Origin: Micavibrio aeruginosavorus
Lineage (GTDB): Bacteria > Pseudomonadota > Alphaproteobacteria > Micavibrionales > Micavibrionaceae
Assembly (NCBI GenBank): GCA_016432265.1
Contig: CP066681.1
Coordinates: forward strand, 372,001-436,000
Direction of reading: 5' to 3'
Length of the DNA: 64,000 nt
Under the pieces are notes generated by a model. The model was given only the letters and a program-made list of their open reading frames with translations, was not told the DNA's origin and ran no database searches. Positions 51,286 to 59,588 of the stretch are shown one piece after another. Numbering within the stretch: position 1 is the first letter of the stretch; every line of letters begins with the position of its first letter. The position numbers were made by a program, and so were the translations under genes.

Positions 51286-51975
51286 ATGACCATGGACAAA
51301 AAGCAGGCGTTGGCTCTTTCCCGCGATCCGCTGGCGCGCGCCATGGTTCGTCGTCCCGAGGGGTTGGTGGCGTTATTTGCGGCACGCCTGTCGCAGGAGG
51401 ATATGGCTGGATCCGCGCTTTATCCGGCTTCTCATATAAAAGGACTCTACAAAACGGCGGGCTGCGAATTGCCGGAAACCATCAGGGCCTCGCGTCAGCA
51501 TACGCTGACCTTGCCCAACCGCGATGTTTTCAATATCTTTCTGGCGGCGTCGGCAAAAATCGACCCGCATCTTCGTGATGGTTATCTCGCCAAATCAAGA
51601 CAGCATCCCCATGTGATCGTTCATGTCGTGGACGATCCGGCGCTTGAAGAGCGTATAGCCGTTATTCGCCGTCACACTGATCAATACGCGGATGTTCTGG
51701 ATGCGGCGGGAGAGAAGGGAGCGCACAGGCTGACACGCTTGCAGGCGCGTAACTATGCCGCTTTTCATGTAATCGAAGATTTCGCCCGCGAACATGATCT
51801 GGGCGCTGAACTTGATCCCGACTATCATATAGTGACTGACGACAAATATCTTTTTATCCGTTGTAGTGCGGAATTTGCAGAAGAATTGTGGAAATTCAAG
51901 CCGCCCGGGTTTGGGGGGTATGGCTACGCGCCGACGCCGCAGTCGCGCCCGGGTTATTTGCCAACAGTTAAATAA
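51286..51975 (+). CDS. Hypothetical protein, 229 aa
   Basis: Not recognised. AGAGG lies about 10 bases before the ATG. Soluble and mixed alpha/beta: KQALALSRDPLARAMVRRPEGLVALFAARL, TIRASRQHTLTLPNRDVFNIFLAASAKIDPHLRDGYL, VIVHVVDDPALEERIAVIRRHTDQYADVL, then NYAAFHVIEDFAREHDLGAELDPDYHIVTDDKYLFIRC and a Gly/Pro/Tyr-rich tail (GFGGYGYAPTPQSRPGY). The tail resembles an unstructured linker. Its stop is 20 bases from the convergent gene. Confidence 0.65.
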   Translation: MTMDKKQALALSRDPLARAMVRRPEGLVALFAARLSQEDMAGSALYPASHIKGLYKTAGCELPETIRASRQHTLTLPNRDVFNIFLAASAKIDPHLRDGYLAKSRQHPHVIVHVVDDPALEERIAVIRRHTDQYADVLDAAGEKGAHRLTRLQARNYAAFHVIEDFAREHDLGAELDPDYHIVTDDKYLFIRCSAEFAEELWKFKPPGFGGYGYAPTPQSRPGYLPTVK

Positions 51976-51995
51976 ATAAGGGCCGATGCGCCTTT

Positions 51996-52763
51996 TCAGG
52001 ATAATTGCAGGGACTGCTGCGGGCGACGATCTTGAGTGACGGCTGCCGGTGTCGCCGGTTGTGTGGCGCGGGCGGCGTCGGCGCGGAACAAGTCCATAAC
52101 CCGTTTCTCTCCAGAGAACTGTACCGCGTGGTTTTCCGCCGGTATGCTCCGGACGCCAGCAAACGCAAAAGCCAGTGAGGCAATTCCGCCTTTCATGGCG
52201 CGTTCAATGACTTTCTCGCTCGTCGCCAGCCGGTCTACAGCCGAAACCAGGCCTTTATTACTGAAATCGCCATCGATCTCTCCGTCATACAACCCCAGGC
52301 GCTGCAGGTTCTGTTGCAGGAATTTGACTTGGATCGGTGACATTTCCGTCATCGATTTGGCCGCCAGAAGACGCTGGATGTTCTGGTGGCATTGGCGTTC
52401 CTCGACGATCGGCGCGCCTTCGATCAGCTTGTCGAGTTCATCGTCAAGGCCTGCCTGGGCGATCTTCGCTTGCGCCCACGCGGTGCCGCTTTTGGCTTGC
52501 ATCAGCGGATTGTTGATCATTTCGTTGAGGAGATCTGCACCGGAAAGGTTTTTCAGGTCGCCATCGCTTTTGGCGGTAAAATTGCTGTCTGTCAGGGCGG
52601 CATCCAAAGCTTCACCCTTGTCGTCTTTCAAACGTATCGCGACAGAGGCATTGTCGACGGCGGCACGCTTTTGCGCTGCCGACAAGCTGCCCTCACGGGC
52701 GCCAACCTGTCCTATAGAAGCGGCTGTGCCGCCGACTTTGGTCTGGCTTTGGTCTGATGACAC
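51996..52763 (-). CDS. Protein with a peptidoglycan-binding-domain-1-like segment, 255 aa
   Basis: Starts at GTG 52763 after AGAGGG. The N-terminal half is helical and Ala/Asp-rich. Residues about 150-185 (IQVKFLQQNLQRLGLYDGEIDGDFSNKGLVSAVDRL) match the repeat pattern of peptidoglycan-binding domain 1 (L-Q-x-x-L-x-x-L-G-x-Y-x-G-x-I-D-G-x-F). There is no recognisable signal peptide, so how it would reach the cell wall is unclear. The C-terminus is Ala/Pro/Thr-rich. It sits convergent to the 51286 gene and divergent from acpP. Confidence 0.65.
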   Translation of the reverse strand: MSSDQSQTKVGGTAASIGQVGAREGSLSAAQKRAAVDNASVAIRLKDDKGEALDAALTDSNFTAKSDGDLKNLSGADLLNEMINNPLMQAKSGTAWAQAKIAQAGLDDELDKLIEGAPIVEERQCHQNIQRLLAAKSMTEMSPIQVKFLQQNLQRLGLYDGEIDGDFSNKGLVSAVDRLATSEKVIERAMKGGIASLAFAFAGVRSIPAENHAVQFSGEKRVMDLFRADAARATQPATPAAVTQDRRPQQSLQLS

Positions 52764-52948
52764 GTTTAAACCCTCTATGTACTTTTATTATCCCGCAGAT
52801 TTCTGCGCTTTTTATTAACGTAAGTATAGCAAGACAGGGGAGGTTTTGTCCAATATTTCCGTGCCCTGTTAACATAATGAATCTAAATGATAAATCGGCA
52901 ATTTATATCCATAATGACATGTTTTTCAAACCGTGCGCTGCAAAATCC

Positions 52949-52977
52949 TTGATTTCGGCAGGCCACCTGCTTACATT
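52949..52977 (+). promoter_or_regulatory. Candidate acpP promoter
   Basis: TTGATT (52949-52954), 17-base spacer, TACATT (52972-52977), 50 bases before the acpP ATG. Confidence 0.4.
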
Positions 52978-53026
52978 CGCCCCGTTGAAAAACAATCAGC
53001 ACTAACAAACAAGTAAGGTTTAAAGA

Positions 53027-53266
53027 ATGAGTGACGTAGCCGCACGTGTAAAGAAAATCGTCGTTGAGCACCTGGGTGTCGACGAAGCCAAAGTTCAGGA
53101 GGGCGCCAGCTTTATTGATGATCTGGGCGCTGACTCGCTGGACACGGTTGAGCTGGTCATGGCATTTGAAGAAGAGTTCAATGTCGAGATCCCGGATGAT
53201 GCCGCTGAGAAAATTCAGACTGTTGGCGATGCCGTCAACTTCATCAAAGAACACGCTGCCGAATAA
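53027..53266 (+). CDS. acpP: Acyl carrier protein
   Basis: 79 aa. The phosphopantetheine serine is Ser37 in the [20 protein letters not shown] motif. Helices [17 protein letters not shown] and [14 protein letters not shown] fit the ACP fold. TAAGG-type site at -9. fabF follows after a strong hairpin. Confidence 0.99.
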   Translation: MSDVAARVKKIVVEHLGVDEAKVQEGASFIDDLGADSLDTVELVMAFEEEFNVEIPDDAAEKIQTVGDAVNFIKEHAAE

Positions 53267-53286
53267 TTCCGGGGCCTAGTTTTTTT

Positions 53287-53318
53287 CAAGGCAGTGTCAT
53301 GACCGTGACACTGCCTTG
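53287..53318 (+). terminator. Strong hairpin between acpP and fabF
   Basis: CAAGGCAGTGTCA (53287-53299), loop TGACCG, TGACACTGCCTTG (53306-53318): a 13-bp perfect stem. It may partly terminate transcription or protect the 3' end so that acpP mRNA exceeds fabF mRNA. Confidence 0.75.
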
Positions 53319-53350
53319 TCATTCCTAAACGCAAAAAAGGGAACAGTGAT

Positions 53351-54622
53351 ATGAGACGCGTCGTAGTGACAGGCATGGGAATGGTATCGCCTCTGGGTGT
53401 CGGGGTCGATCATAACTGGAAGCGCATCACCGAAAGCCATAGCGGCATTTCCCGGATTCACCTCTTCGATGCTTCCGACATCGCTTCACAGATCGCCGGG
53501 CAGGTGCCGCGCTGCACGACGGAAGCGCCAGTTGAAGGGGCGTTTAACGGCGACCTTTATGTTCCGCCCAAAGATCAAAAGAAGATGGATATCTTCATTC
53601 TCTTCGCTATGGGGGCTGCCAAGGAGGCGATCGAAGATTCTGGCTGGAAGCCGCAAACCGAGGAGGATCGCTGTCGTGCGGGTGTTCTGATCGGCTCGGG
53701 GATCGGCGGCCTGCAGAGCATGTATGAAAGCTCTGTTACCTTGCATGAAAAAGGCCCGCGCCGCCTTTCGCCATTTACTGTGCCGGCGATGCTGATCAAT
53801 CTGGCCTCGGGACACGTTTCTATCGAATACGGCCTGAAAGGGCCGAACCATTCGGTGGTGACCGCCTGTGCGACCGGCACGCATGCGATTGGCGATGCCG
53901 CGCGTCTGATCATGTACGGTGATGCCGATGTGATGGTTGCAGGCGGCGCCGAGTCAGCGGTCAACCGCCTGGGTGTTGCCAGCTTTGCTGCGATCCGTGC
54001 CCTCTCCACAGGGTATAATGATCGCCCGACCGAAGCTTCACGACCGTTTGACGAAGCACGTGATGGCTTCGTTATCGGTGAAGGTGCCGGTATCGTGGTG
54101 CTTGAAGAGTACGAACACGCCAAAAAACGCGGCGCTAAAATTTATGCCGAGGTTCTGGGATATGGTCTTTCCGGCGATGCTTTCCATATGACTGCGCCGG
54201 CGGAGGATGGCGACGGCGGCTATCGCGCGATGAAGGCGGCGCTGGCCAGCGCCCGCCTCAATCCGGAGGATATTGGCTACATCAACGCCCACGGCACGTC
54301 GACGCCGATGGGGGACGGTATCGAATGCACGGCGGTCAAGCGGCTGTTCACGAACGCGCTTGATAAGGTCTCGATGTCTTCGACCAAGTCGGCGATTGGC
54401 CATTTGCTGGGGGCGGCGGGCGCTGTCGAGGCCATTTACTCGATCAAGGCGATACAGACAGGTATCCTGCCGCCGACGCTGAATCTTGAAAACGTTTCCG
54501 AGCCTTGCAAAGGGCTTGACCTTGTGCCCGGGATCGCCAAGGAGAAGAAGGTCAATATCGCCCTTTCCAACTCTTTTGGCTTTGGCGGCACCAACGCCAG
54601 CCTAATCATGAAGGCGGTTTAA
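53351..54622 (+). CDS. fabF: 3-oxoacyl-ACP synthase II (condensing enzyme)
   Basis: Elongates fatty acids by condensing acyl-ACP with malonyl-ACP. 423 aa. Catalytic triad: Cys in VVTACATGTHAIGDAAR, His in GYINAHGTSTPMGDGIE, and His in KSAIGHLLGAAGAVEAIYS. Other motifs are VVVTGMGMVSPLGVGVDHNWKRI and NSFGFGGTNASLIM. Confidence 0.99.
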   Translation: MRRVVVTGMGMVSPLGVGVDHNWKRITESHSGISRIHLFDASDIASQIAGQVPRCTTEAPVEGAFNGDLYVPPKDQKKMDIFILFAMGAAKEAIEDSGWKPQTEEDRCRAGVLIGSGIGGLQSMYESSVTLHEKGPRRLSPFTVPAMLINLASGHVSIEYGLKGPNHSVVTACATGTHAIGDAARLIMYGDADVMVAGGAESAVNRLGVASFAAIRALSTGYNDRPTEASRPFDEARDGFVIGEGAGIVVLEEYEHAKKRGAKIYAEVLGYGLSGDAFHMTAPAEDGDGGYRAMKAALASARLNPEDIGYINAHGTSTPMGDGIECTAVKRLFTNALDKVSMSSTKSAIGHLLGAAGAVEAIYSIKAIQTGILPPTLNLENVSEPCKGLDLVPGIAKEKKVNIALSNSFGFGGTNASLIMKAV

Positions 54623-54654
54623 CAGTTTCCTGCGCTTCCAATTCATGTGAAAAT

Positions 54655-54679
54655 GGCCCTCCGGACGGGGGCCTTTTTT
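54655..54679 (+). terminator. Terminator abutting mltG
   Basis: GGCCC (54655-54659) pairs with GGGCC (54669-54673), followed by six T, the last directly before the mltG ATG at 54680. It probably limits read-through from fabF. Confidence 0.6.
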
Positions 54680-55681
54680 ATGCGTCATGTTATAGCGGCG
54701 ATCACATTTTTTACCACTCTTTTGCTTCTGGCGGTGGCGGGCGGTGGCCTGTGGGGCCTGCATGAATTTCGCGAGCCCGGGCCGTTGGCGCAGGTGCATT
54801 ATGTCGTGATTGAAAAAGGCATGGGGTTAAGCGAGATCGCAAGCCAGCTCGCGCAGAATGGCGTGATAACCAACCCCGTCATTTTTAAGATTGCGGCGCG
54901 TTTGCAGGATGTTCATACAAGGCTGCATGCCGGAGAATATGAAATCGCCGCCGGGGCCAGCATGTCGCATATCCTCGATAAAATGGTGCGGGGTGATGTT
55001 TACGACCGCAAACTGACATTCCGCGAGGGGTTGACCAGTTGGCAGATCGTGCAGATGCTGAACAAGGCAGAAAACCTTTCCGGCGATGCTCTGACAGATG
55101 TGCCGCCTGAGGGATCGTTATTGCCGGAGACTTACCGTTTCATGAGAACAGACAACCGTCAAAGCGTGATCGGCCAGATGGAAGTCGCCATGAAGGCGGC
55201 GCAGGAAGAGCTATGGCCCGCACGGGTATCGGGTCTGCCGTTCGATACGATTGAAGAAGCCGTAATCCTGGCTTCCATTGTTGAGAAAGAAACGGGAATG
55301 GCAGGAGAACGCCGGAAGGTTGCCGGCGTTTTTGTGAATCGCTTGAAACGTGGCATGCCACTGCAGTCCGATCCCACAGCCATCTATGCCTTGACCAAGG
55401 GTGAGGTTCGCGATGACGGTATGGGCCCGCTCGGGCGGCGCTTGCTGCGCAAAGACCTTGAAGTCGACTCGCCTTATAATACGTACAGGTACCCGGGCTT
55501 GCCGCCGGGGCCGATTTGCAACCCGGGTAGGGAATCGCTGGCGGCGGTTCTCAATCCGGAATCCCATGATTACATCTATTTCGTGGCTGACGGGACGGGC
55601 GGCCACGTTTTTGCGCGTACGTTGGGTGAACATGAGGCCAACGTCGCGCAGTGGCGGCGCATCAGGTCACAGGAGCGTTAA
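54680..55681 (+). CDS. mltG: Endolytic murein transglycosylase MltG
   Basis: Cuts nascent peptidoglycan glycan strands and ends their elongation. 333 aa from ATG 54680; a GTG at 54647 would translate the terminator. One N-terminal membrane anchor (IAAITFFTTLLLLAVAGGGLWGL), a LysM-like domain (VVIEKGMGLSEIASQLAQNGVI), and the YceG core SIVEKETGMAGERRKVAGVFVNRLKRGMPLQSDPTAIYAL, where the catalytic Glu is in EKETG. The end SHDYIYFVADGTGGHVFARTLGEHEANVAQWR is also typical. It normally follows fabF, as here. Confidence 0.96.
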   Translation: MRHVIAAITFFTTLLLLAVAGGGLWGLHEFREPGPLAQVHYVVIEKGMGLSEIASQLAQNGVITNPVIFKIAARLQDVHTRLHAGEYEIAAGASMSHILDKMVRGDVYDRKLTFREGLTSWQIVQMLNKAENLSGDALTDVPPEGSLLPETYRFMRTDNRQSVIGQMEVAMKAAQEELWPARVSGLPFDTIEEAVILASIVEKETGMAGERRKVAGVFVNRLKRGMPLQSDPTAIYALTKGEVRDDGMGPLGRRLLRKDLEVDSPYNTYRYPGLPPGPICNPGRESLAAVLNPESHDYIYFVADGTGGHVFARTLGEHEANVAQWRRIRSQER

Positions 55682-55691
55682 CCCCGGCAGA

Positions 55692-56579
55692 TTATAAGGG
55701 CGCGGGTGAGACTGTCTTTACGGGCGTTTGTATGGCGATCTCGGGTTTTGGTTTGTTCATGGCTGTTTCTACCAGCACGATAATCTCGTCATAAGCCGGA
55801 TTTTTGAACTTCTCGCCTTCCGCGCCTCCCGTTTCGCGGAGTTTACGGATCTCGGCAAGACTTTCGGCAACGACAGGGAAAAATTTCGTTTCTGCACCCA
55901 TATCCAGCAAAGATGTGACGTAATACTTGTCCCCACTCATGATGGCCATGGAAAGAACCATGCCGTTTCCTGCATTGGGGCTGATTTTGGCTTCATGCAG
56001 AAGAAAATCGAAGGAGTCCCTTCTTTCTGCGCTGATAGCGGAAGCTATAGCAAAACCATCGTCATCACGCGCGCCTGCTGCCGCGAGCTTGCGCATGACT
56101 CCAATCGCACCTGCGCGGGCCGCATAGGCAAGATAGCGACTGTTCGGTTTGTTCAGATCTATCTTTATATTCGGGTTAGCCTGAATGAGGTCAGTTATGT
56201 CCTCGTGTCCGCGCAGAGCTGCCATTGCGAGTGCCCGCTCCAGCGCCGCCACATCCCTCATATAGGGCAACATAGCCCGGGCCATGTCCGTTTCGCCGCG
56301 CAAAGCAGCGTTGATAAAGCTTTCACCCTGCCGGGCGTTGGGGTCTACACCCAATTGCAGGCAGGTTTGCAGTTTGGTCATATCGCCGTCGTTGACGGAT
56401 TCAATAAGGTCAGAAACTTCATTGCTACAGGTAAAGGTTGCCTGAACGGGTTTTGCCAGCATTTTGGCCGTCGTAACAGGCCTGGGTGCAGTTGCTTTGG
56501 CGGGAGCCGACATGACCGCAGGAGCGCTGAGCATCAGTGCTGCCGATATAAATAAATTGCGTATTGATAAACCAGACAT
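55692..56579 (-). CDS. Secreted ankyrin-repeat protein
   Basis: 295 aa with a signal peptide (NLFISAALMLSAPAVMSAPA). From about residue 55, a series of ankyrin-like helical repeats: VNDGDMTKLQTCLQLGVDPNARQGESFINAALRGETDMARAML, ALAMAALRGHEDITDLIQANPNI, YLAYAARAGAIGVMRKLAAAGARDDDG, and VLSMAIMSGDKYYVTSLLDMGAE. The C-terminus is Lys/Glu/Pro-rich (NKPKPEIAIQTPVKTVSPAP). A periplasmic protein-protein interaction role is likely; the partner is unknown. It lies tail-to-tail with mltG. Confidence 0.8.
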   Translation of the reverse strand: MSGLSIRNLFISAALMLSAPAVMSAPAKATAPRPVTTAKMLAKPVQATFTCSNEVSDLIESVNDGDMTKLQTCLQLGVDPNARQGESFINAALRGETDMARAMLPYMRDVAALERALAMAALRGHEDITDLIQANPNIKIDLNKPNSRYLAYAARAGAIGVMRKLAAAGARDDDGFAIASAISAERRDSFDFLLHEAKISPNAGNGMVLSMAIMSGDKYYVTSLLDMGAETKFFPVVAESLAEIRKLRETGGAEGEKFKNPAYDEIIVLVETAMNKPKPEIAIQTPVKTVSPAPL

Positions 56580-56673
56580 TGTTTAACCATCCTGTATGTT
56601 TTTATTATGGGATACAAAATTTATAGTCCGTATAACGAATTACGACAACCCCGCACCTTGCCGGATAGTGTAT

Positions 56674-56701
56674 TTGATAGTTTTTGTATGGTGATTATAC
56701 T
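56674..56701 (+). promoter_or_regulatory. Promoter candidate before the 56736 gene
   Basis: TTGATA (56674-56679), 16-base spacer, TATACT (56696-56701), in an A+T-rich intergenic region, 34 bases before the start codon. Confidence 0.5.
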
Positions 56702-56735
56702 TCGCTATTAATTATGTATAATTAAAGGATATAAA

Positions 56736-57100
56736 ATGACTGAAAATGATATTTTGCCCACCCATGAAAACGCCGAGGATATGGCTTATAGGTGGGTGAC
56801 AAAATTATATGCTGGTCTGGGAAGCGCCGCTGCTGCCATCAGTGCCGGGGCGATAGTCTTGGGTGGTGTGGAATAGCCGGGAGACTTGAAGAAAGAAAAA
56901 TCTTTGCCCGGTCTGCGTTGCAGCAACAATTCGAAGCCGTTCGAATGAGGAAGGTAGCTTTGTCCTGTAAAGACGCTGATGGCAAAAACGCTTGGCGCAG
57001 ACCAGCAGCGGCGAATGATCTTTCACAGGTGTATGCAAACGGGTGTGAAGTTCGTGTGCGTGATGGTGGATTTTTTATCTATGCGGCACCGGCACGTTGA
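56736..57100 (+). pseudogene. Small membrane-anchored hypothetical protein, frameshifted
   Basis: Not recognised. ATG 56736 follows AAAGGATATAAA. The first frame gives MTENDILPTHENAEDMAYRWVTKLYAGLGS and a hydrophobic stretch AAAAISAGAIVLGG, ending at a TAG at 56874. From about 56865 another frame continues sensibly as GIAGRLEERKIFARSALQQQFEAVRMRKVALSCKDADG to a stop at 57100, ending EVRVRDGGFFIYAAPAR. Joined, they would make a roughly 120-residue protein with one membrane helix. A one-base change in GGGTGGTGTGGAATAG would explain the break. It could be a pseudogene or an assembly error. Confidence 0.55.
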
Positions 57101-57130
57101 TAGGGCACTCTGAATAGAACGCTTTTACCA

Positions 57131-57745
57131 TTAATCTTTTTTATCATCATCACGGTGTGTCGGCGGTGGGCGACCGCGCATCGGGTTGACTTGCCCGCCG
57201 CCTCCCCGGCTGCCGCCCATACTCAGTCCGGGCGGGGCAGGCCCCTTGGGGGCCAGATGGGGGGCAGCTTCCATCGTACGCTGGCGTGCCAGATGGGGCG
57301 CGAATTTCAGGATCGCCGGACTCATGCCCCCCATGACGGAACCGCTTGAAGACTCATCGGCCAGATCGTCACGGTGGATCGGCTGTCCGGTGACGCAAGC
57401 TTTCATGAACCTTTCAAAGGCCAGCGTCGATGCTCGCGGTTTGGCGAACCGGGCGCGGTCGCTGTTAGCCTGCGGATCGTTGGTCAGCAGGATTGGCACT
57501 TGGCGGCTTTCGCGGATTTCCCCATCGACGATGGTGCCCACCTGAATTGATGTGGCGTAATAGAGAGTTTCGATATAGCTGTCATCCACCGGTATGTTGA
57601 GGTCGAGCGGATCGAGATCGACATATTCAAGAGTGATCTGCCCGGTGTCGGAATCGAACATGACCCCTGCAACCGGGCTGCCTGCCGCAGCATCGCAGAC
57701 CAATCCGGCTTCCCCTTGCCCTGTCAATAAAAGATCGATATTCAA
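57131..57745 (-). CDS. Hypothetical protein with Gly/Pro-rich tail
   Basis: Not recognised. The frame is open from 57934, but its first 60 codons overlap a better-looking small frame (57753-57941), so the start is placed at the TTG at 57745; another TTG near 57700 after AAGGGGAAG is also possible. The core is beta-rich: SPVAGVMFDSDTGQITLEYVDLDPLDLNIPVDDSYIETLYYATSIQVGTIV and EIRESRQVPILLTNDPQ. It then has FERFMKACVTGQPIHRDDLA and a disordered tail (APPGLSMGGSRGGGGQVNPMRGRPPP). No signal peptide. Function unknown. Confidence 0.55.
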   Translation of the reverse strand: MNIDLLLTGQGEAGLVCDAAAGSPVAGVMFDSDTGQITLEYVDLDPLDLNIPVDDSYIETLYYATSIQVGTIVDGEIRESRQVPILLTNDPQANSDRARFAKPRASTLAFERFMKACVTGQPIHRDDLADESSSGSVMGGMSPAILKFAPHLARQRTMEAAPHLAPKGPAPPGLSMGGSRGGGGQVNPMRGRPPPTHRDDDKKD

Positions 57746-57752
57746 GACGTGG

Positions 57753-57941
57753 TTACGCTCCCTTAGTCTGCCGATTATTATACCAATGTCGTTTCCAAAT
57801 GTAAGAAGGCGGCCTGTCTGCCGGTGTGTCCATGGCGGAAATTCTCCTAAGGTTTGATAGCAGGGTTCGATAATTGAAAGTGCCCCCGCTGGACGAACCA
57901 TATGACGATGTCGCGTTCGATCCGCCTGTTCCAAAAATCAT
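57753..57941 (-). CDS. Possible small protein, 62 aa
   Basis: Not recognised. ATG 57941 to TAA 57753 gives MIFGTGGSNATSSYGSSSGGTFNYRTLLSNLRRISAMDTPADRPPSYIWKRHWYNNRQTKGA-type sequence: a Gly/Ser-rich start followed by a basic, Trp/Tyr-containing C-terminus. It looks more protein-like than the overlapping frame, but no clear ribosome binding site precedes it. Its stop is seven bases before the proposed TTG start of the next gene. Confidence 0.35.
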   Translation of the reverse strand: MIFGTGGSNATSSYGSSSGGTFNYRTLLSNLRRISAMDTPADRPPSYIWKRHWYNNRQTKGA

Positions 57942-58086
57942 AGCATAGCCGTGTCGGATGGGAAGCTATGACGCCTCTGCATCTAATCCCTTAAGTCGGA
58001 AACGTCTTTTTCCCTGTAACGAAACCCCCAATACATAGTTTCGGAATTGAAAAATATTCTGCGGGAGGGGGGTGAAAAGCAAAAGA

Positions 58087-58105
58087 CCCGGACGGGTGCG
58101 CCGGG
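58087..58105 (-). terminator. Terminator after tRNA-Gly
   Basis: CCCGG (58087-58091) pairs with CCGGG (58101-58105) over a nine-base loop; on the minus strand CTTTTGCTTTT follows. It ends the tRNA transcript. Confidence 0.7.
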
Positions 58106-58138
58106 CCTCTTATAAGTGCTTGTTCTGGAACTTTAAAT

Positions 58139-58213
58139 TGGAGCGGGTGACGCGATTCGAACGCGCGACCCTAACCTTGGCAAGGTTATGCTCTACCCCT
58201 GAGCTACACCCGC
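58139..58213 (-). tRNA. tRNA-Gly(GCC)
   Basis: On the minus strand: acceptor GCGGGTG, D-arm with TAGCTCAGGGGTAGAGC, anticodon loop CTTGCCAAG (anticodon GCC), T-arm GCGCGTTCGAATCGCG, then CACCCGC, a discriminator and an encoded CCA. All four stems pair. It decodes GGC and GGT codons. Confidence 0.97.
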
Positions 58214-58321
58214 ATCCATCAGCTTTAGACGACCGGACTATAAGAATTTGCCGGATAAATGCAAGTCAAAAATAACGGGGGCAATCGGGCTTTTTGTCGA
58301 ATGGGGGTGTTTGGGCTGTTT

Positions 58322-58612
58322 TCAGGCTGCAAGCGGATCGCCGATATGCACCAGCGGCACATCATAGCCGTACAATTTTCGGCCCGGGCCATGGTCGATG
58401 ACCATGACGTTCGGGCTGGCTTCCACGGCCTCATGGGCGACATCGGGCAGTTCATAATGCATCAGGTCGCCCTCATGCTCGGGGTCGTCATAGACCAGCA
58501 TCATCAACCGCTGGTCGCGGTAATATTCAATCCGGCGGATATCATGCGGGAAGGGGGAGTCCGCGAACACCACCAATCCGCCATCGCCCAATCTGCTGAG
58601 TTCAATATTCAT
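58322..58612 (-). CDS. Small hypothetical protein, 96 aa
   Basis: Not recognised. Starts MNIELSRLGDGGLVVFADSPFPHDIRRIEYYRD, a beta-rich soluble protein with RLMMLVYDDPEHEGDLMHYELPD, ending VMVIDHGPGRKLYGYDVPLVHIGD. No signal peptide or membrane span. Acidic overall. It lies immediately downstream (14 bases) of another small protein that also begins MNIE; the two are probably co-transcribed. Confidence 0.7.
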   Translation of the reverse strand: MNIELSRLGDGGLVVFADSPFPHDIRRIEYYRDQRLMMLVYDDPEHEGDLMHYELPDVAHEAVEASPNVMVIDHGPGRKLYGYDVPLVHIGDPLAA

Positions 58613-58626
58613 CAAGTTCTATCCTG

Positions 58627-58860
58627 TCATCCCAGACGGTTGACCTGCTTCAAAGCCGGGCTGCTTGGAGCTACCAGCGAACCAATGTCGCTCTTGGCCA
58701 TCGGGAATTCCTGCCCGTCTTGCTGGCACCGCGCTGCCATCAGGCTCGGGCCATTGCTTCCCGGCATCGGCATACCGCACTGCGGAAACGTATCCGCTAC
58801 GCCACCCCGGCTGGCCAGAAAACCGGACAGATCTGTAATTTCTGCCTTTTCAATATTCAT
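58627..58860 (-). CDS. Small hypothetical protein, 77 aa
   Basis: Not recognised. The ATG at 58860 follows a GGAGA site; an open frame upstream to 59019 lacks one. The product (MNIEKAEITDLSGFLASRGG) has two Cys (PQCGMPM and ARCQQDG), several Met and Pro, and ends SLVAPSSPALKQVNRLG. No membrane segment. It opens a two-gene leftward unit that ends before the tRNA-Gly gene, and is divergent from the prolyl-tRNA deacylase gene. Confidence 0.6.
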   Translation of the reverse strand: MNIEKAEITDLSGFLASRGGVADTFPQCGMPMPGSNGPSLMAARCQQDGQEFPMAKSDIGSLVAPSSPALKQVNRLG

Positions 58861-59020
58861 AGGGTTCGTACTCTCCTCGTCACACACTTGACATATTTTT
58901 AACATGAGAGGTCTTACCAAATCGTTGATTTTTCCCCGGGAATGGCTAATTTTCTTGAATTTCATGCCCGCGTAAGATCTTTTGGTTGCATGGGTATGCG
59001 CATAACCAAAGAGTTTCAAT

Positions 59021-59587
59021 ATGATGACCCTTGAAACCCCACCCGAGAGTCAGATCGACTGGCCGCCGCTGCCCACGCCGGCCGGGGCCTTGTTTGCCAT
59101 TCTTGCAGACTTGGGGATTTCCTACGTTTTGTACCATCACCGACCGGTGTTCACCGTTGAGGAAAGTCTGGATATTGAGCGCGGCATGCCTGGGGCTCAT
59201 TGTCGCAATCTTTTTGTCCGCGACAAGAAGGGGGCGATGTTTCTGGTGGTTGCGCGCAATGAAACCGCGATAGATCTCAAGAAGCTGGCGGATATGCTGT
59301 CTTGTGGGCGCCTGTCGTTCGGGTCGCCGGATCGTTTGTGGGCCTATCTCGGGGTCAGGCCGGGCTCGGTCTGCCCGTTTGCCATCGTCAATGACCGTGC
59401 GCGGCAAGTGCGGATTGTTCTTGACCGTTCGATGATGGATTATGAAACCGTGAATTACCACCCCATGGAAAACCACATGACGATCGGCCTGTCGCCGCGT
59501 GACCTATTGACCTATATTCGTCATGCGGATCATGAGCCGCAAATACTGGATTTAACCCCGGCTGCGCCGGATGAAAGCGAGAACTGA
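59021..59587 (+). CDS. Prolyl-tRNA deacylase (YbaK/ProX, ProXp-ala type)
   Basis: Hydrolyses Ala mis-charged to tRNA-Pro, a trans-editing function. 188 aa, a single YbaK/EbsC domain: AIALADLGISYVLYHHRPVFTVEESLDIERGMPGAHCRNLFVRDKKGAMFLVVARNETAIDLKKLADML, then LSFGSPDRLWAYLGVRPGSVCPFAIVND, and the end region VNYHPMENHMTIGLSPRDLLTYI. The GxHCRNLF segment and the VRPGSVCPFA loop match the ProXp-ala group. Its stop is one base before the thioredoxin gene. Confidence 0.9.
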   Translation: MMTLETPPESQIDWPPLPTPAGALFAILADLGISYVLYHHRPVFTVEESLDIERGMPGAHCRNLFVRDKKGAMFLVVARNETAIDLKKLADMLSCGRLSFGSPDRLWAYLGVRPGSVCPFAIVNDRARQVRIVLDRSMMDYETVNYHPMENHMTIGLSPRDLLTYIRHADHEPQILDLTPAAPDESEN

Positions 59588-59588
59588 T

